The notes under the pieces: generated by a model
Told to the model about the DNA's origin: nothing
Databases searched by the model: none
What the model saw: the letters and a program-made list of their open reading frames with translations, nothing else
Shown here: positions 1 through 12,220 of the stretch, one piece after another
Layout: the number at the start of each line of letters is the position of its first letter
Position numbering within the stretch: position 1 is the first letter of the stretch
Source: Liolophura sinensis
Taxonomy: Eukaryota > Mollusca > Polyplacophora > Chitonida > Chitonidae
NCBI RefSeq assembly: GCF_032854445.1
Contig: NC_088300.1
Coordinates: forward strand, 45,050,984 to 45,114,983
Direction: 5' to 3'
DNA length: 64,000 bases
Made by a program: the position numbers and the translations under genes

Positions 1-1354
1 CACAGCTAAAGCAAAGCAGAGTTTACCCAGCTGGAGATGGATTTGAACACTTATCTCATTGGTTGGTGTGGAGCTGTTGAACCAGCATGATTGTCATGGA
101 TCTAGACTACGGTATCACTTGATTACGTGAAGCAGAGAAAGAAAGTTGCACCACCCAATGATTAAAATGACACATATACACAGGATACTCACGTCAAATT
201 AATCATCTTTCATCACCCTACAGGTAATTATGTTCCTCAGTGCGGGGGCTATCTTTAAGAAAAAAAAATGCACCTTGAGCAAATCATGATAAGGTGTTGT
301 CAACCCTCCTATTGAGCCTTGTGTGTGCAGGGCTGTAGGATTTCTTGTGCATGATGTGTATGTATCTTGCCGATGTCCCTCCTGCACAATTGTTCTTACA
401 GCCGATGTCTTTCAGAATGAGTTAGTCTGGACCCACTGATTCCGTTACACTTACGTTGCGTAGATAAATTTGATGTCACCTGACCTTCTGAGGAAAGCTG
501 TCGGAGTTGATCCAAGCGTGGGCTGGTACTTACACAGTTTAATAACCATTTTATGCACACTTTGTGTTCGGATTGAGATTCTTGAAGGTAAGGCCAAGAA
601 CATTCAAATTAGTGTCAGTTTTTTTACCTTCTTGCTTGGCACTGAATGTAGGGGAATAAGGAACAACTTGCCAATACTCATGTTTTAGAACCATCTGATG
701 CAGTATGTGTACTTTATGTTCTAATTGGCTATCTTGAAGGTAAGATGTTAAAATTATTCGTCGTTATGCCTTTTTGCTTGGCAGTCTGAGATAGACCAAG
801 AACTGATCCAACTCGTGTCAGCTAGTAAAATGGAATTAGGCAGGAAATCTGAGATGTCTGGTTTCTTTGATTTAGTGTGGCAGCGCTGTAAATACATATA
901 CGTATATGTGCACACATTGAGAACAATGTCACAGAAGAAGAAGTAGTAATGTTAACTTGAATATCATGAGCTGAATGATGGATCATGTGCAACCTTCTCT
1001 GAATTTAGGCGTCAAAACAAACATCTGTGTACCAGCCATCATCAACCAAAATGGATGTTTCAGGTCAATAAGTGCAAGCTCAAACCCCAAAACAACACTC
1101 AGGTGTTTTATACCGATACTGAAATGTGTAACCTTTTATAATATTGAAGCATACTTGCTGTGTTTGTGGTCATTCAGTGATCATGGGTTATATGTGTACA
1201 TGGATATTTATGTAGAGCCTTGTTCGTAAAAGGCCATTTTATCGGCGAAGTATACCATAGTATCATCTACATATGTGCTATATAAAACTAACTGATCATC
1301 TTATGTCCACTATTTGTAAATGCTGTGTTACGCATTTTAATATTAGGTCAGTCT
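1..1354. other. Non-coding stretch with a diverged direct duplication
   Basis: I see no supported gene here. The short open frames lack splice signals and protein-like composition. Two diverged direct copies of about 100-120 bp lie at roughly 550-655 and 708-795. Both contain CTTGAAGGTAAG followed after 50-60 bases by TTGCTTGGCA. This is probably an old local duplication within intergenic or intronic DNA. Confidence 0.5.
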
Positions 1355-1535
1355 AACTGGTGCTGGCTTCCTCTCCGGTTGTACGTAGAAAGGTTTGCCA
1401 GCAAGTTGCAGATGGTCATGAGTTTTTCCTGCGCTCTGTCAGGTTTCCTCCCACAATATGCTTGCTGCTGTCATATAAGTGAAGTATTCGTGAGTACAGT
1501 GTAAAACACAAATCAAATTAATAAATGAATAATTA
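1355..1535 (+). mobile_element. SINE family A, 5'-truncated copy
   Basis: This aligns by eye to the body and tail of SINE A: TGCTGGCTTCCTCTCCGG, then the GGTTTCCTCCCAC block, then ATATAAGTGAAGTATTCGTG and a tail of GTAAAACACAAATCAAATTA. The tRNA-like head is missing. Many point differences suggest an old copy. Confidence 0.8.
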
Positions 1536-2981
1536 TTAAATCAATATAGCTACGATGAAAACACAGATTCAACCACTAATGGGAATTAAATAGAGATTTG
1601 TGCTGTACATCATTCTGTCATTCCAAATCCAATCATATCCAGGCATTACGCCCAAACAGCTTTTCAAGAGTATTGCTGCTTACCAGGGTGGGGGCATGAT
1701 TTTAGGGTAGGTTCTGGATTGAATATACACCTTGCATAGATGGCTCAGCTGGTACTGTAAAATCACGTCCTCTAGCTGCAGTAGCTTTGACCAATCCGAA
1801 TCATCTTCAAACTGGGAGAATGGTACAGCAGTGAGATGGCTGTTGGGATTGGTTTTCAGAATGTTTAAATTTTGTCTACCCATAGATAAATATTTTGTCT
1901 AAGTAAAGTGACATATTAAAGTAGAAAAATGGGGGAGCTGGTATCAATCCACAAGGAATTTTGGTGGAATTAATAGCTGGCGGCTGATTTTATAAAATTG
2001 AATTTACATGTACATGTGTTCTGGGTTCTTTGCCTGAGGTTTTTCCAAACATAATATAAATTCACAGAGATCCTTTGCCATTCTACATAATGTGTTATTT
2101 TTGTCAAAGGCTGGAAGCATGGCTGGAACCCTAATTAGATTGACATAGGCAGATACTAAGGGGTTTGGTGCCTTCGGTAAAGTTGAATGTGAGTAAATGT
2201 CTGTATTGTGTCTTTGGAATGATGCCGACAGACTTAAATTATTCAGTACTGTAAAATATTCCACTCTGCAGATCAAAGGAGTCGCCATTGTGCTGATCAA
2301 AGAAATCACCATTGTGAGTGATATATAGCTCAAATCAAACTACAATTGTAAACTGCAAAAAGGAAACATTTATTATGTTGGTGTCATTTTGAAATCACTA
2401 ATTTGGTTCAGGTTAGAGCCTGATCGTATATCTTGACCATGCGTGGATTTTTAACAGTAAAAACTTCAGAAGTAATTATGATTACATGTTTTCTTGTGCA
2501 GGGAATTCTCCTGGACAAAATAAGGACAATGTTTACAGTTGCATCCATACGTACATGTATATGTTATGCGATAGGAAAATTATGGGTGCAGTCGTAGTGT
2601 TCATGTGAAATATTGCTGATGGACTGAATGTTCATGCTCTGGGTCAGTCAAATGGACTCAGTTACACACTCGATCTTAACATTAAACAGATGACTTAATT
2701 GAGTTATGTTGTACAGAAGATTAAAATTTGGGGCAATATGATTGGCCTAAAACAAGACATTGTCCGAGACATGGGCAATCCATGTACAGCTCTAGGATAT
2801 TACATGAGCAGTTATTTCAAGAAATGATTGCCAGTTTCATCATTGGGAAATATGAAGACTTTTAAATCTTGTTTTTCGTAGTACATACATGTAGGTGGTA
2901 TGTTGTAGTTGTGTTTTCCTTTGACAGCAAATCTAGTTCACAGAGAATGTAGAATTGGTGTAAAGTCATTACAATCATGAT
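1536..2981. other. AT-rich non-coding stretch
   Basis: No supported gene, RNA or tandem repeat is seen. The stretch is AT-rich with scattered TACATGTA-like motifs. Confidence 0.5.
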
Positions 2982-2991
2982 TCATTATTTA

Positions 2992-3136
2992 TTTAATTAC
3001 TTATTTATTTGACTGGTTTTTTATGCCATACTCAAGAATATTTTGCTTTAATATGATAGTGGCCAGCATTATGGTGGGAGGAAACAGGGCTGGGGAAACC
3101 CAAAGCCATCTGCAGGTTTGCTGGCAGACCTTAGGA
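2992..3136 (-). mobile_element. SINE family A, truncated, with target-site duplication
   Basis: In reverse orientation it shows the (TTTA)n tail, TTTTATGCCATACTCAAGAATATTTT, the GGCCAGCATTATGGTGGGAGG core and the CATCTGCAGGTTTGCTGG block, then stops. A 10 bp direct repeat TCATTATTTA flanks it at 2982-2991 and 3137-3146. The missing 5' part of the SINE together with an intact duplication indicates LINE-type target-primed reverse transcription that ended early. Confidence 0.9.
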
Positions 3137-3521
3137 TCATTATTTAAGTAATGCAGATTCATATGGAATACAGACATATTCATTATTAAACATAATATTT
3201 TTATAAATATTGCACAGTGATATTATATTTACTGAATCTTTTCAAACGTGTTGGTAAAGGCCTTATTTTGATGATGATCTTGATGTGATAGCAAGACACA
3301 CTCAAAGGTGTTCACCTTTCAGTCGCTAGGTTACTCAGGACAGTTTTCTGCTTACCTGTATTTTCCTTGTTTTGGGGTGGTTTTGATGGCCAGAAGTGGG
3401 GGACGGTGCTCTCTTCTTTTGTTGTGCACGAAGTTCTCTGCCTTCTGCCAAGTTGACGTTTGTCGCAGGAGAGTTTGTCAGATGTCAGTTAAGTTACACT
3501 CTGCACTTCAGTTTCTCCACC

Positions 3522-3561
3522 GCCCCCCCACCCCCCACCCCCACCCCCACCCCCACTCCCC
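3522..3561 (-). other. C-rich tract, predicted G-quadruplex on the minus strand
   Basis: On the + strand there are seven successive C-runs of mostly 4 to 7 bases separated by single A or T bases. On the minus strand this gives well over four G-runs of at least four with one-base loops, the pattern expected of a very stable G-quadruplex. No gene context is visible. Confidence 0.7.
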
Positions 3562-3737
3562 TGAACTAGCCTTTGCCATATCAGTGAAAAATTCTAGAGT
3601 ATGACATTTAACAACAATCAGACAAAATATGAAGAATTGAATTATTGCTGTTAGCTGTCAGTGCTGGCTTAAACTCGATCAGTTTTGTATTTGTGGTGTG
3701 TTGCTATACACGGAACATCGCTTCCCTGCTTTGCACA

Positions 3738-3778
3738 CTTACAATGGCTAAGCCTGATAAAAAATAGGCCATTGTAAG
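3738..3778. repeat. Short perfect inverted repeat (stem-loop)
   Basis: CTTACAATGGC at 3738-3748 is the exact reverse complement of GCCATTGTAAG at 3768-3778, with a 19 base loop. The stem extends slightly if a one-base bulge is allowed. It may be a remnant of a small palindromic element; there is no evidence that it is a functional RNA. Confidence 0.5.
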
Positions 3779-4820
3779 CGTTCAATATACCATCTCTAAT
3801 TTCCCTGTTTTTTTTTTCACGTGTAGGCTTATAAATTAGTTTCCATTTTGCAGCCTGGTCATATTGCCTGACATTTTTTGTTTTGTAACTGCCAGAATCA
3901 TCTGGCTGTGTCTGCAATGCTCCCATGCCTAAGACCCACCACTTCTTTGACAGACACCAGACAAGTTCACCCCCAGGCTTGTCTATCATTTAACATTACG
4001 GTTCAAATCTTCTGGACTTAAACAAGATTGTCAGCTGGGCTTGGCATTTTCGGTAAGGCCCACATCAGTTTTAAATTGTTCTTTTACAGATGAAATAAAT
4101 GTCTCTCCAATGTTGTCGGAGGGTATCTAAAAGAAAACTTTTTCACGTTTGTGGAAAATTTGTCCCAGGCACTTTTCCTGTTGAAAATATACTTACAAAG
4201 ATCAGGGAAAAACCTCCAGGAAAATCATAAAAATGGCATGATCAGACAAAATAGAAAGGTGAATGATTAGTTTGGTTTTTGTTCCATTTTTGGATTTTGA
4301 GCTATCAAGTGGCCTTTAAAATAGAGTGAGTATGGTGTAAAACACGAATCAAATAAATGTAAAACATAAAATAAAATTGGTGTCGCCTAATTAAGAAACT
4401 AGAAGGCGAGTAATCTTTGTGGTGAATTCAGTACCTGTACATGTATGCAAGTCTTCATGGTGATCGAGGCCGCCAGGTTTTTGAGACGGCTAGAGCAGAT
4501 ATAGTTTATCACAGTCTTGGCACATTTGCCTGAGAGGCTTGTATTCATAGAGAGGCTCCCATCCATCATGTGGTCAGTGCACATAGGTCTCTCCGCGGGC
4601 TCTGATAGGCAGTCAAAAGAAGATGATGTGTTGCAGACTGGAATTAACCTGCCTTTATGTAGCCAATACTGGCTGTATGTTCTGAATACTAAAACAGGTG
4701 ATGTGGAAAAAAAAACATGTTAAAACGCATTCCTGAAAACACTATGTCAAGTGGAACACTAAACTAAATGTCAATACATTTAACAAACTGAGACCATCTG
4801 CAGTATGCGTGTAAGTGGCT
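3779..4820. other. Non-coding stretch with a SINE A tail fragment
   Basis: I see no supported gene. At 4325-4355 there is a tail-only remnant of SINE A (GAGTATGGTGTAAAACACG followed by AATCAAATAAAT). Confidence 0.5.
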
Positions 4821-4848
4821 CATCATTACAGCGTTCTAGTTTTTATAT

Positions 4849-5020
4849 TTATTTATTTATTTAATTGGTGTTTTACACCGTACCAAAGGATATTTCATTT
4901 ATACGACGGCGGCCAGCATTATAGTGGGTGGAAACCTGGTAAAGCCTGGGGGAAACCCACAACCATCCGAAGGTTGCTGACAGACCTTCCCACGTATGGC
5001 CGGAGAGGAAGCCTGCAAGA
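4849..5020 (-). mobile_element. SINE family A, 5'-truncated, with perfect 13 bp duplication
   Basis: It reads (TTTA)n, TTGGTGTTTTACACCGTACC, CGACGGCGGCCAGCATTATA, the GGGGGAAACCCACAACCATC block and GGCCGGAGAGGAAGCC, which is the reverse complement of the SINE A body and tail. CTAGTTTTTATAT is present at 4836-4848 and again at 5021-5033, so the insertion boundaries are exact. The tRNA-like head is absent. Confidence 0.92.
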
Positions 5021-5614
5021 CTAGTTTTTATATGTCAATTACACATTTTAATACTATGCAGCCATAAAAGAGAGTCCAAGGCTTTTGGCCAGATTGGCTA
5101 TTTCGGTGGACCCTCTAGTTTTGCAGTGTAAGAATCAGCAGATATCGAGTTTACTTTAATTGTCTGTTTTACTTGATTGTCTCACTGTTCGTCTTTATTA
5201 CTTTGTTCAGACCAGGAATAAATATCTGAAAACATTTCAACTTCCATGATAATTACATGATGCACTTCATAGGCTTTGTTGTTTAACACAGATTCCACAT
5301 GAGAGCTTTATCTATCCTTTCCATATACATCTAAGTCATTTCGATGAGCACAAATGTAGTATATTTTAAATGAGTGATACCATTTCAAGATAATTACATG
5401 AGGCAATGCATATTTTAATATTTGCTAATTAACAGATGATCCATCTGAGAGCATTACCTATCAATTCTGCGTATATATAACTACAAACATAACGTTACAT
5501 AATGTGCATTTGAAGTTTGGCTCTAAAGCACAAATACATGTATGTCAAACTTCCTTGCTACATGTATTTGTCTTAATTCCTTAAAACAGATTTCCAAACT
5601 TAATTACTGTATTT

Positions 5615-5830
5615 CACTTAAAGCTTGGTATGTGAAATTGCACTTCCAGAAGTGCATCAAAATCAGGGTTTTTTTTCTGATTATAGAAATTAATTAATCT
5701 TCACAAAAACCCTTTTACTCAGGACCTATTGGATGGTTAGATGAATCAGTGAGAATCAGGCAAATGTGTCACTTGAAAAATGCTAAATTTTAGGTGAAAA
5801 TATGGTACATTCACCTTTCATCTTGGCAAC
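5615..5830 (+). repeat. Dispersed repeat family E, copy 1
   Basis: This shares several blocks in the same order with 40400-40575: AGCTTGGTATGT followed by a TGCACTTYC block, ACTCA(A/G)G, and CTTGAAAAA(G/T)GCTAAA followed by GGTGAAA and a (T/C)GGTAC-like block. No terminal inverted repeats or coding sequence were recognised, so its class is unknown. Confidence 0.55.
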
Positions 5831-5833
5831 TCA

Positions 5834-5903
5834 GGAAATGCCTTATATCACATCATAGAAATGCCTTATATCACATCATAGAAATGCCTTATATCACATC
5901 ATA
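5834..5903 (+). repeat. Tandem repeat, 23 bp x 3
   Basis: Three identical consecutive 23 bp units contain AAATGCCTTATATCACATCA. The absence of differences between units points to recent amplification. Confidence 0.9.
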
Positions 5904-6454
5904 CAGGATTGGTGCACTGTGCCCGTGCTAGCGTCTGCAAGATTGTTTACATATTTTTAAGCTGATTTGCAATTTTGATTTCAAATCTGATTTATTTCAG
6001 AGGCATATGAAATTGAAACAAGCTCATTCAAATGATTCAAATTTACTATTATTAAAGTCAGATGAGTGAAGTAAAAGAAGTGTTCAGGAGCGTATTGTAT
6101 TACCACATACATGTACCTTTCAAGACAGGTTATGTACTGGGTTAGTTGATGTGGAAAAAAAAACACACCATTATACATTCCAGAAAGTATTCTGACCAGT
6201 AGAACTGCGTAGTACTATACATATCAGCTGGATGGAGTAAAAAGATGTTCTCATTTTGACGGTGCATCATAGGTAAACTCGGTTCACACAATAGGAGTGA
6301 TCACTTAACATATCCCACCTACACAAGAAGGTTCACGCATTCTTTCCTGTTACACTACATAGCTTGTAAGAGTAGAGCTATACGCAATCAGTGATGCGTT
6401 TTGAAAATAAGGAAAATGTCGGGCAATGCTTCACATATTAAAAAAACAAAAAAG

Positions 6455-6500
6455 TTGCTAAGTACGACGTGAAACCCTAAGCATACATACATACATACAT
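6455..6500 (+). mobile_element. SINE B/C tail fragment
   Basis: AGTACGACGTGAAACCCTAA followed by GCATACATACATACATACAT matches the conserved 3' tail of SINE families B and C with a (CATA)n end. Nothing of the SINE body is recognisable upstream. Confidence 0.65.
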
Positions 6501-6555
6501 TCCTCATTAAGAGGTACTAGGCTATAACAGGATCATTCTCAGCTTTTATTTTGAG

Positions 6556-6819
6556 AACCTTCACTGGTTTCAGCTTGCCCATGCATTTTTTCCTCGTCAA
6601 GATTGTTTTCTTTATGATATCTTTGCCAGTCATTATCAGATTGCTTTCAAACTTGGCTTATGGGCCCCTGACTGTATAAGCATGCAAGCTTGCTAATTGT
6701 TGGCATGTGCCGCATGTAGATGCTGCCATGAGGGATCATGCCTGATTGTTTCTGCTGAGTTTTTAGAATTTTTCTGTTAGAATTTTTCTGTTATGGGCAA
6801 GCTGAAACCAGTGAAGGTT
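6556..6819. repeat. Perfect 27 bp inverted repeat with 210 bp spacer
   Basis: The 27 bases at 6556-6582 (core TTCACTGGTTTCAGCTTGCC) recur as an exact reverse complement at 6793-6819. The right arm interrupts a direct-repeat series of TTCTGTTAGAATTTTTC units at about 6767-6835. The arms have sharp edges with no further inverted similarity, which is unlike a transposon terminus. Confidence 0.85.
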
Positions 6820-7227
6820 TTCTGTTAGAATTTTTCTTTGGACTATTTCTTGTCATTGTGCGTTAAGTTTTGTATTAACCATACGATTGACGTGTAATGA
6901 CTGCATGAAGCACCAAAACTACATGTAAGCCTATTTAAACCCTTATGGGTTTCTGGCTTGTAAACCAGTTCATTGGTGTATTATGAGTGTCCTTCAATTT
7001 GATATATTTGTAATTTTTTAGTCAGAGTATTCTAGCAAAGTATTCTAATTATAAGCACACATGTATGCATACATGTAAACCAACTCATTGTAGGGTCATT
7101 TGTATCTGTAATAAATACGGTGTCATAAATGTACGAAAATGCTGTGAATAAAAATAGTTACACATTTACATGTACGGTATCATGTACATAATCTGTACGG
7201 TATCGTTTGTACACATTCAAAGCTGCT

Positions 7228-7450
7228 ACGAGGAGTCTCTCACCAATGCGGTCGCTGTGAGTTCAAGACCAGCTCATGCTGGCTTCCTCTCCTGCCGTAT
7301 GTGGGAAGGTCTGTCAGCTACCTGCGGATGGTCGTGGGTCTCCCCCGGGTTCTGCCCAGTTTCCACCCACCATAATGCTGGCCGCCGTCGTATAAGTGAA
7401 ATATTCTTGAGTACAGCGTAAAACACCAATCAAAAGAAAAAGAAAGAAAA
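7228..7450 (+). mobile_element. SINE family A, nearly complete body
   Basis: It starts at GAGTCTCTCACCAATGCGGT (just before box B), continues through GTGAGTTCAAGACCAGCTC, the GGTCGTGGGTCTCCCCCGGG block and CCGCCGTCGTATAAGTGAAA, and ends with the GTAAAACACCAATCAAA tail and an A-rich run. The first part of the tRNA head is missing. An open frame of 83 codons across it is incidental. Confidence 0.9.
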
Positions 7451-10084
7451 GGATTATATTGAGAGATGATTTACACTATCCATTTGCACGTTGTTGTATC
7501 ATGACTTGAAGAGGTTGCACGAGAGATTTTTGCCAAAAACTGTAAATTGATTATTTCAAATACAAATGAATATATGCTGTTACTGTATTTTAGAACAGCC
7601 CAAATATATCATTACCTTTCACAAAATGTAAGCCTTGTCTGTGTGTCTGTTGCCGTTCAAAATTGGTGAAAACATTTCGTGAACTTTATGATGCAACTTG
7701 TTTAAACTTACAATAACTAAAAATTTTCTAAAAATCTGAAGTATTGCCTTTTTAAAGTCCATACTTGATCTTTCTGAGTTACCTTGTTTTTGGAGTATTA
7801 AACAAGCATAAAAAAAACTGTTCATACAAATAATAAGAGAATATTTTAGAGCAGAGTTTGAAATATAATTGCTGCTGACATGTGGAAGCGTTATAACCAT
7901 ATTAATGATAATGAGAATTTCCACCATTACGTGGAAATAGCTCTCTGATATAAGCCTTGGTTATTACTGTTGAATAACATCTTGAAAGTGCATTTTTCAA
8001 GTAGGAATGATGAGGTTAAGCCTCCGTTTAGCCAAGCACACCTGCGGCTAAGTCCCATACTTCCTTGTGAACCGCACTCAAGTTAAAGAAGTTGGAGAAC
8101 ACGTTGTTTTGGCAGTCCCGCAAATTGGTCCTCCTTGAAAACAGCCGAGTTCTGACACACACATGATGCACCCACCTGACCTCTGATCTCTGCCAGACTA
8201 ACTAAATATCTATGTGCCTGTTTATTTTAGGGCTGTTGGCTAAAGAAATAGATATGCACATGGAATGGGGAATGTCTAAGGGTCTATAATCGCAGGATGA
8301 GTTACAGCAGAAACTGACACTTTACAACAGGGATACGTGTTTATTCTTTCTCCCACAAATATTTGCCTAAAATCACGAACATTTATTTCTACTTCATCCG
8401 GGCCGTTATCTGTCAGCAGCCATTTTTTTTTGTTGTTCCTTCCTTTTTTATCATCTTTTCTTGTACATAGACCACATATTTATTGTGAACAGACCCTATA
8501 CCTTCTTCAGTGAGGCTTGTTGTCCTCCACCTAAGCTGAGGCCAATTTAAATCTTAATTTTAGAAACAACAAAAGTAATAATCCAGTGTGAAGCCAGTGT
8601 CGTGTTGTTTTTTGTTTTTTTTTTAAATTATAGAGAAGCTCATCCAGACTTATTTGAACCTGTTGTCTGACTATAAAGCCTACAATGCCAGAGTGCTGTC
8701 CATCTAGATATAATAATTGGAAAGCCTTAGGAAAAACTGTTTTGGATAATGGGCCTAAGCATGTTGGAGCTGATTCCAAGAATGAAAGAGTTTTTGTTAT
8801 GGTTGAAAGTTGGGGGTAATGTTGTGATGAGAGAGAGTTAAAACTGAAGGACAAATATATCATTGTCTAGGCTAAATGGATCTCTCCAACTCCTTCACAA
8901 AACAACCCTCCCTCCACGCCTCTGCATACCCAAATCCTTCATGTTTACCTGGAGGGTCTGACCAAATACAAGCAGTAGCTGTATAGCACATCTATTACCA
9001 TCCTTGGGGTGCCTAGCTCCCTTCATCATCAGTGACAGCAGTGTGTCAGATAGACAAAGCCAGTGTGTACCCCAGTGGAAAAGTCGCTGCCAGGGAATCC
9101 TGTGTTTGGGGGTAACTGAGGAGAGTTCAGTGTGATCCTGATCAGTCCTAGGGGATCCTCTGTGTTTCAGTGTGGGTGTAAACCCTGACTAAACAAGCTC
9201 AATTCTCACAGCTCAGTGTTAACATTACGAGTTTCCAGCCCATCCTCTATACCAGTTCAGCCACACCAAACCTTCAGTGTTTTTTTAGGTTCTTTTTTGA
9301 CAGTAACAGACCAGTGAACCAACACGAAGAGCTAGACCCAGGAAAACTAGTTTTTTCACTGTGGGATGATCTGCTTGTAGGAGGCTACCTTTTATTGGAG
9401 TTAAACAATTAAGTACACTGAAACTGGGTGAACTTGGTGAGACAGAGCCGGATGATAAAGATGCACTTGTAAGGGCTCTGTGGTACTTCACTCCCTAATT
9501 GAGATAACACTTAGAAAAGGGGCGGCAGAGGGCAGGAGATTACACTGGGAGGTTCAAGCCTTAAGTCTTCACCCAGCACACTGATTCTTAGACTACCCTC
9601 ATCCACAGACGAATTCTTACTGCGACACAGTTTGCCCCTGGGTTTGTGGTCTGCCCTAGCTTTGCCTGGAGTCTATTGTGAAAACATATACAGAGATTGT
9701 ACTCTTTAGATGACAGCCTGGAGAAAAGTAAGTATGTATTCAAGGACGTGTATCTTTGTTGTGATGAAAGGATAGGTCTGGTGTAATTGACTGTTCTACT
9801 GTGCTCTGCTGGGATTATTGACAGGAGGAGCAATCCACATCAGTGTTTCTGTACACTACCATGATATGAGGTGTTGAAATTGTGTGTACATACCACCAAG
9901 ACAGGCCACTAGGCCACTAGTTTAGTTGCCAGCTTTATAAGTCATTTTAGCTGCCTACATGTCCTGAGATTTTTAAAATCCTATCTCTTAACAGGGGCCA
10001 TTCACTTAGCAAGAAGCCTGAGTGCAAGACCAATGGATGTGTGGGAAGTTATAATCCAACTTTTGTGAATTTGTGCTTGCTTTT
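7451..10084. other. Non-coding stretch
   Basis: No supported exon, RNA or tandem array is seen. Short open frames on both strands (for example at 8531-8863 minus) have no splice context and unremarkable composition. The part at about 9000-9850 is somewhat richer in G and C but has no convincing exon boundaries. Confidence 0.45.
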
Positions 10085-10440
10085 TTTTGAATGAATGAAG
10101 GAATGAATGAATGAATGTTTGGGGTTTTGCATCGCACTTAACTAGGGGTGTGCATATACTGTGTCTTCTTGTGACAGGGTGAGTCCACGCTGCCAGAGTG
10201 CTGCCACCACTGAAGAATCATGCCAAAGACACCAGACATGATACCCCACCTAGTGACATTATACTGACAGGGCCAACCAGTCATGTATCTTTGTTCTAAC
10301 CTCTCAGTTCTGAGTGCCAAGTGAGGCAGCAACAAGTACAGTTTTTTGGTACAAGTCTTTGGTATGACCCAACCCAGATTTGATACCAGGTCTTTTGATT
10401 TCGAGGTGGACACTCTGACCATTAAGCCACCGAAACGATC
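10085..10440 (-). mobile_element. SINE family B, near full length
   Basis: In reverse orientation it shows a (GAAT)n simple-repeat tail, GTTTGGGGTTTTGCATCGCA, the TGTGTCTTCTTGTGACAGGG block, GACATTATACTGACAGGG and GAGTGCCAAGTGAGGCAGC. It ends at the tRNA-like head TACCAGGTCTTTTGATTTCG ... CATTAAGCCACCGAAACG. TGCTTTTTT occurs at both ends (10078-10086 and 10441-10449), a possible 9 bp target-site duplication. The 94-codon open frame across it is a by-product. Confidence 0.88.
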
Positions 10441-10449
10441 TGCTTTTTT

Positions 10450-12002
10450 AGAACTAGCCTTCAGGAATAAGTGTAAATGAATGATTGCATTTATTCTAAC
10501 ACTGCATTCAGCAACATTACTGGTGGTGAGAATATATGTACATGTATGTACAGTATATATTTTCAGTCACAAGCATGTGTTGTCACTACATGACCCTATT
10601 TGACAGCAATCAGCTAGGGGACTGTACAGTTAAATGTGTGTACAAGACACTAGCCTCTGTGACCCACAGCATGGGTGTAGACATCTGTATGTGCTATTTG
10701 TGAAAACCAAGTTCTGTAGGTTGCTTACAAAAAATTTAGGTACTCAGATTTTAGCATGTGTGGATTGTCCTGTAGGACAGTTGTAGGTATGATATACATA
10801 TCATCATTTGATGTAGATGATGTAAGTTCATATAAAGTTTGAAAATTTGAAAATATATTTTGCATCATTTTCTTCACTGTTCATTAGTACATTTTACAAT
10901 ACATTTCATTTTAAAATGAAAAGAAGTTACGACATTTATCAAAGTGAAGATGGGGTGATTTCATTAGCTACAGTAATTATGACTTTCAATTAATTATTAG
11001 CAGTAATTCCTTTTCTTCAGTTACACTGAGACCAACTTTCTGTGTGTGATACGTGAGTATATATGTAAATGCATCATAGCCTCATGATTATATTTGGTTG
11101 TTAGTGTACTTCTGTGGTTGGATTTAATTCACATCACATGAAATATAAGCTTGGACTGTTGCATTGATTCTGCTGTAAATAAACACAGCTAGTACAAGCT
11201 GGGATATATACAGGATTACTCCCCAGCCAGAGTTTAACTCACAGATACAATTGGCCCCAGATAAACTTCTATCATACTCTGACACAAATGTGCTACAAGC
11301 GACATAAACCAGGTGTGATATATAGCTGTTAGGTAAACAGGAAAGTTTATGAACTAGTACATTATAGTTGTATTCTATTAATATTGTCTCTAATAGAAAA
11401 CATACATGTATGGAGTATATATATATATGTGTATAAAAGCAGTGAGTGATGCTTACTTGGCTGAGGTTTAGTAGTCAGAGCATTTCTATACTGTGTGACA
11501 GGCATACCTCAGTGAGCACATTGGTTTAATAGGTGATACATGGGGTGAAAGCTTAAATGAGCCAGGCTCCTGTCTGCACATCACAGGCCACTTCCAGCAT
11601 ATAAATGATTCACTGTGACCCAGGCCACCTCTCTCAGCCTTACCAGGGGAAATATATAAATATTGTAGTGTGGAGTTTGTTCAGCTGTAAATTTTCCATG
11701 CTGAACAGTCACTATAGAATGGAGGAAGAACCTGTTAGCATCCCCTGTGCTTGTGTGTGCCCCTGGCTGCTGTTGTGACTGTAGGGGTCAGGTCTGTGGT
11801 TAGTGGTGACAGGTGAATCTCTTCATCACACCCTGGACCAAAAACACTTTTAGTTATACCTGGAGAAGCCACAAGGTTACTGGTGTCTATAGGTTAAGCT
11901 ACATCAACTGATGCATTATAACAGGGGGAGATAATTTTTGAGTGAATTTTACAAGGTAAGTTAATTTAATAATTGTACTATTAAAATTGATTATTTATGA
12001 GA
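10450..12002. other. AT-rich non-coding stretch
   Basis: No supported gene is seen. GTAC/TATA-rich motifs are scattered here (for example at 10536-10560 and 11415-11440). A GGTAAG at 11956 lacks a convincing exon in front of it. Confidence 0.45.
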
Positions 12003-12220
12003 TCGCAATAACCCAGGAGCCTCTTACAAAATATGATTGCTATGAGTTCAAATCCAGCTCATCCTCTCAGCTCGTATGTGGGAGGCTAAGCTTCCAGTAA
12101 CCTTCAGATGGTTGTAGTTTTCCATGGGCTTTGCCCAGTTTCCTTGCACTGTAATGTTGGCCGTTGTCGTGTAAGTGAAATATTCTTGAGTACGACACAA
12201 ATCCCTAATCAAGTAAATAA
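12003..12220 (+). mobile_element. SINE family A, diverged
   Basis: It carries AACCCAGGAGCCTCTTAC, a box B-like GAGTTCAAATCCAGCTCATC, GTTTCCTTGCACTGTAATG, and GTAAGTGAAATATTCTTGAG followed by a degenerate tail. Many substitutions mark an old copy. Confidence 0.85.

Noticed and set aside
7170-7421. 83-codon frame resembling frames at 14340-14537, 44740-44961 and 49438-49674
   Set aside because: The resemblance (for example SSPAHAGFLS) arises because all are translations of SINE A, a tRNA-derived non-coding element.
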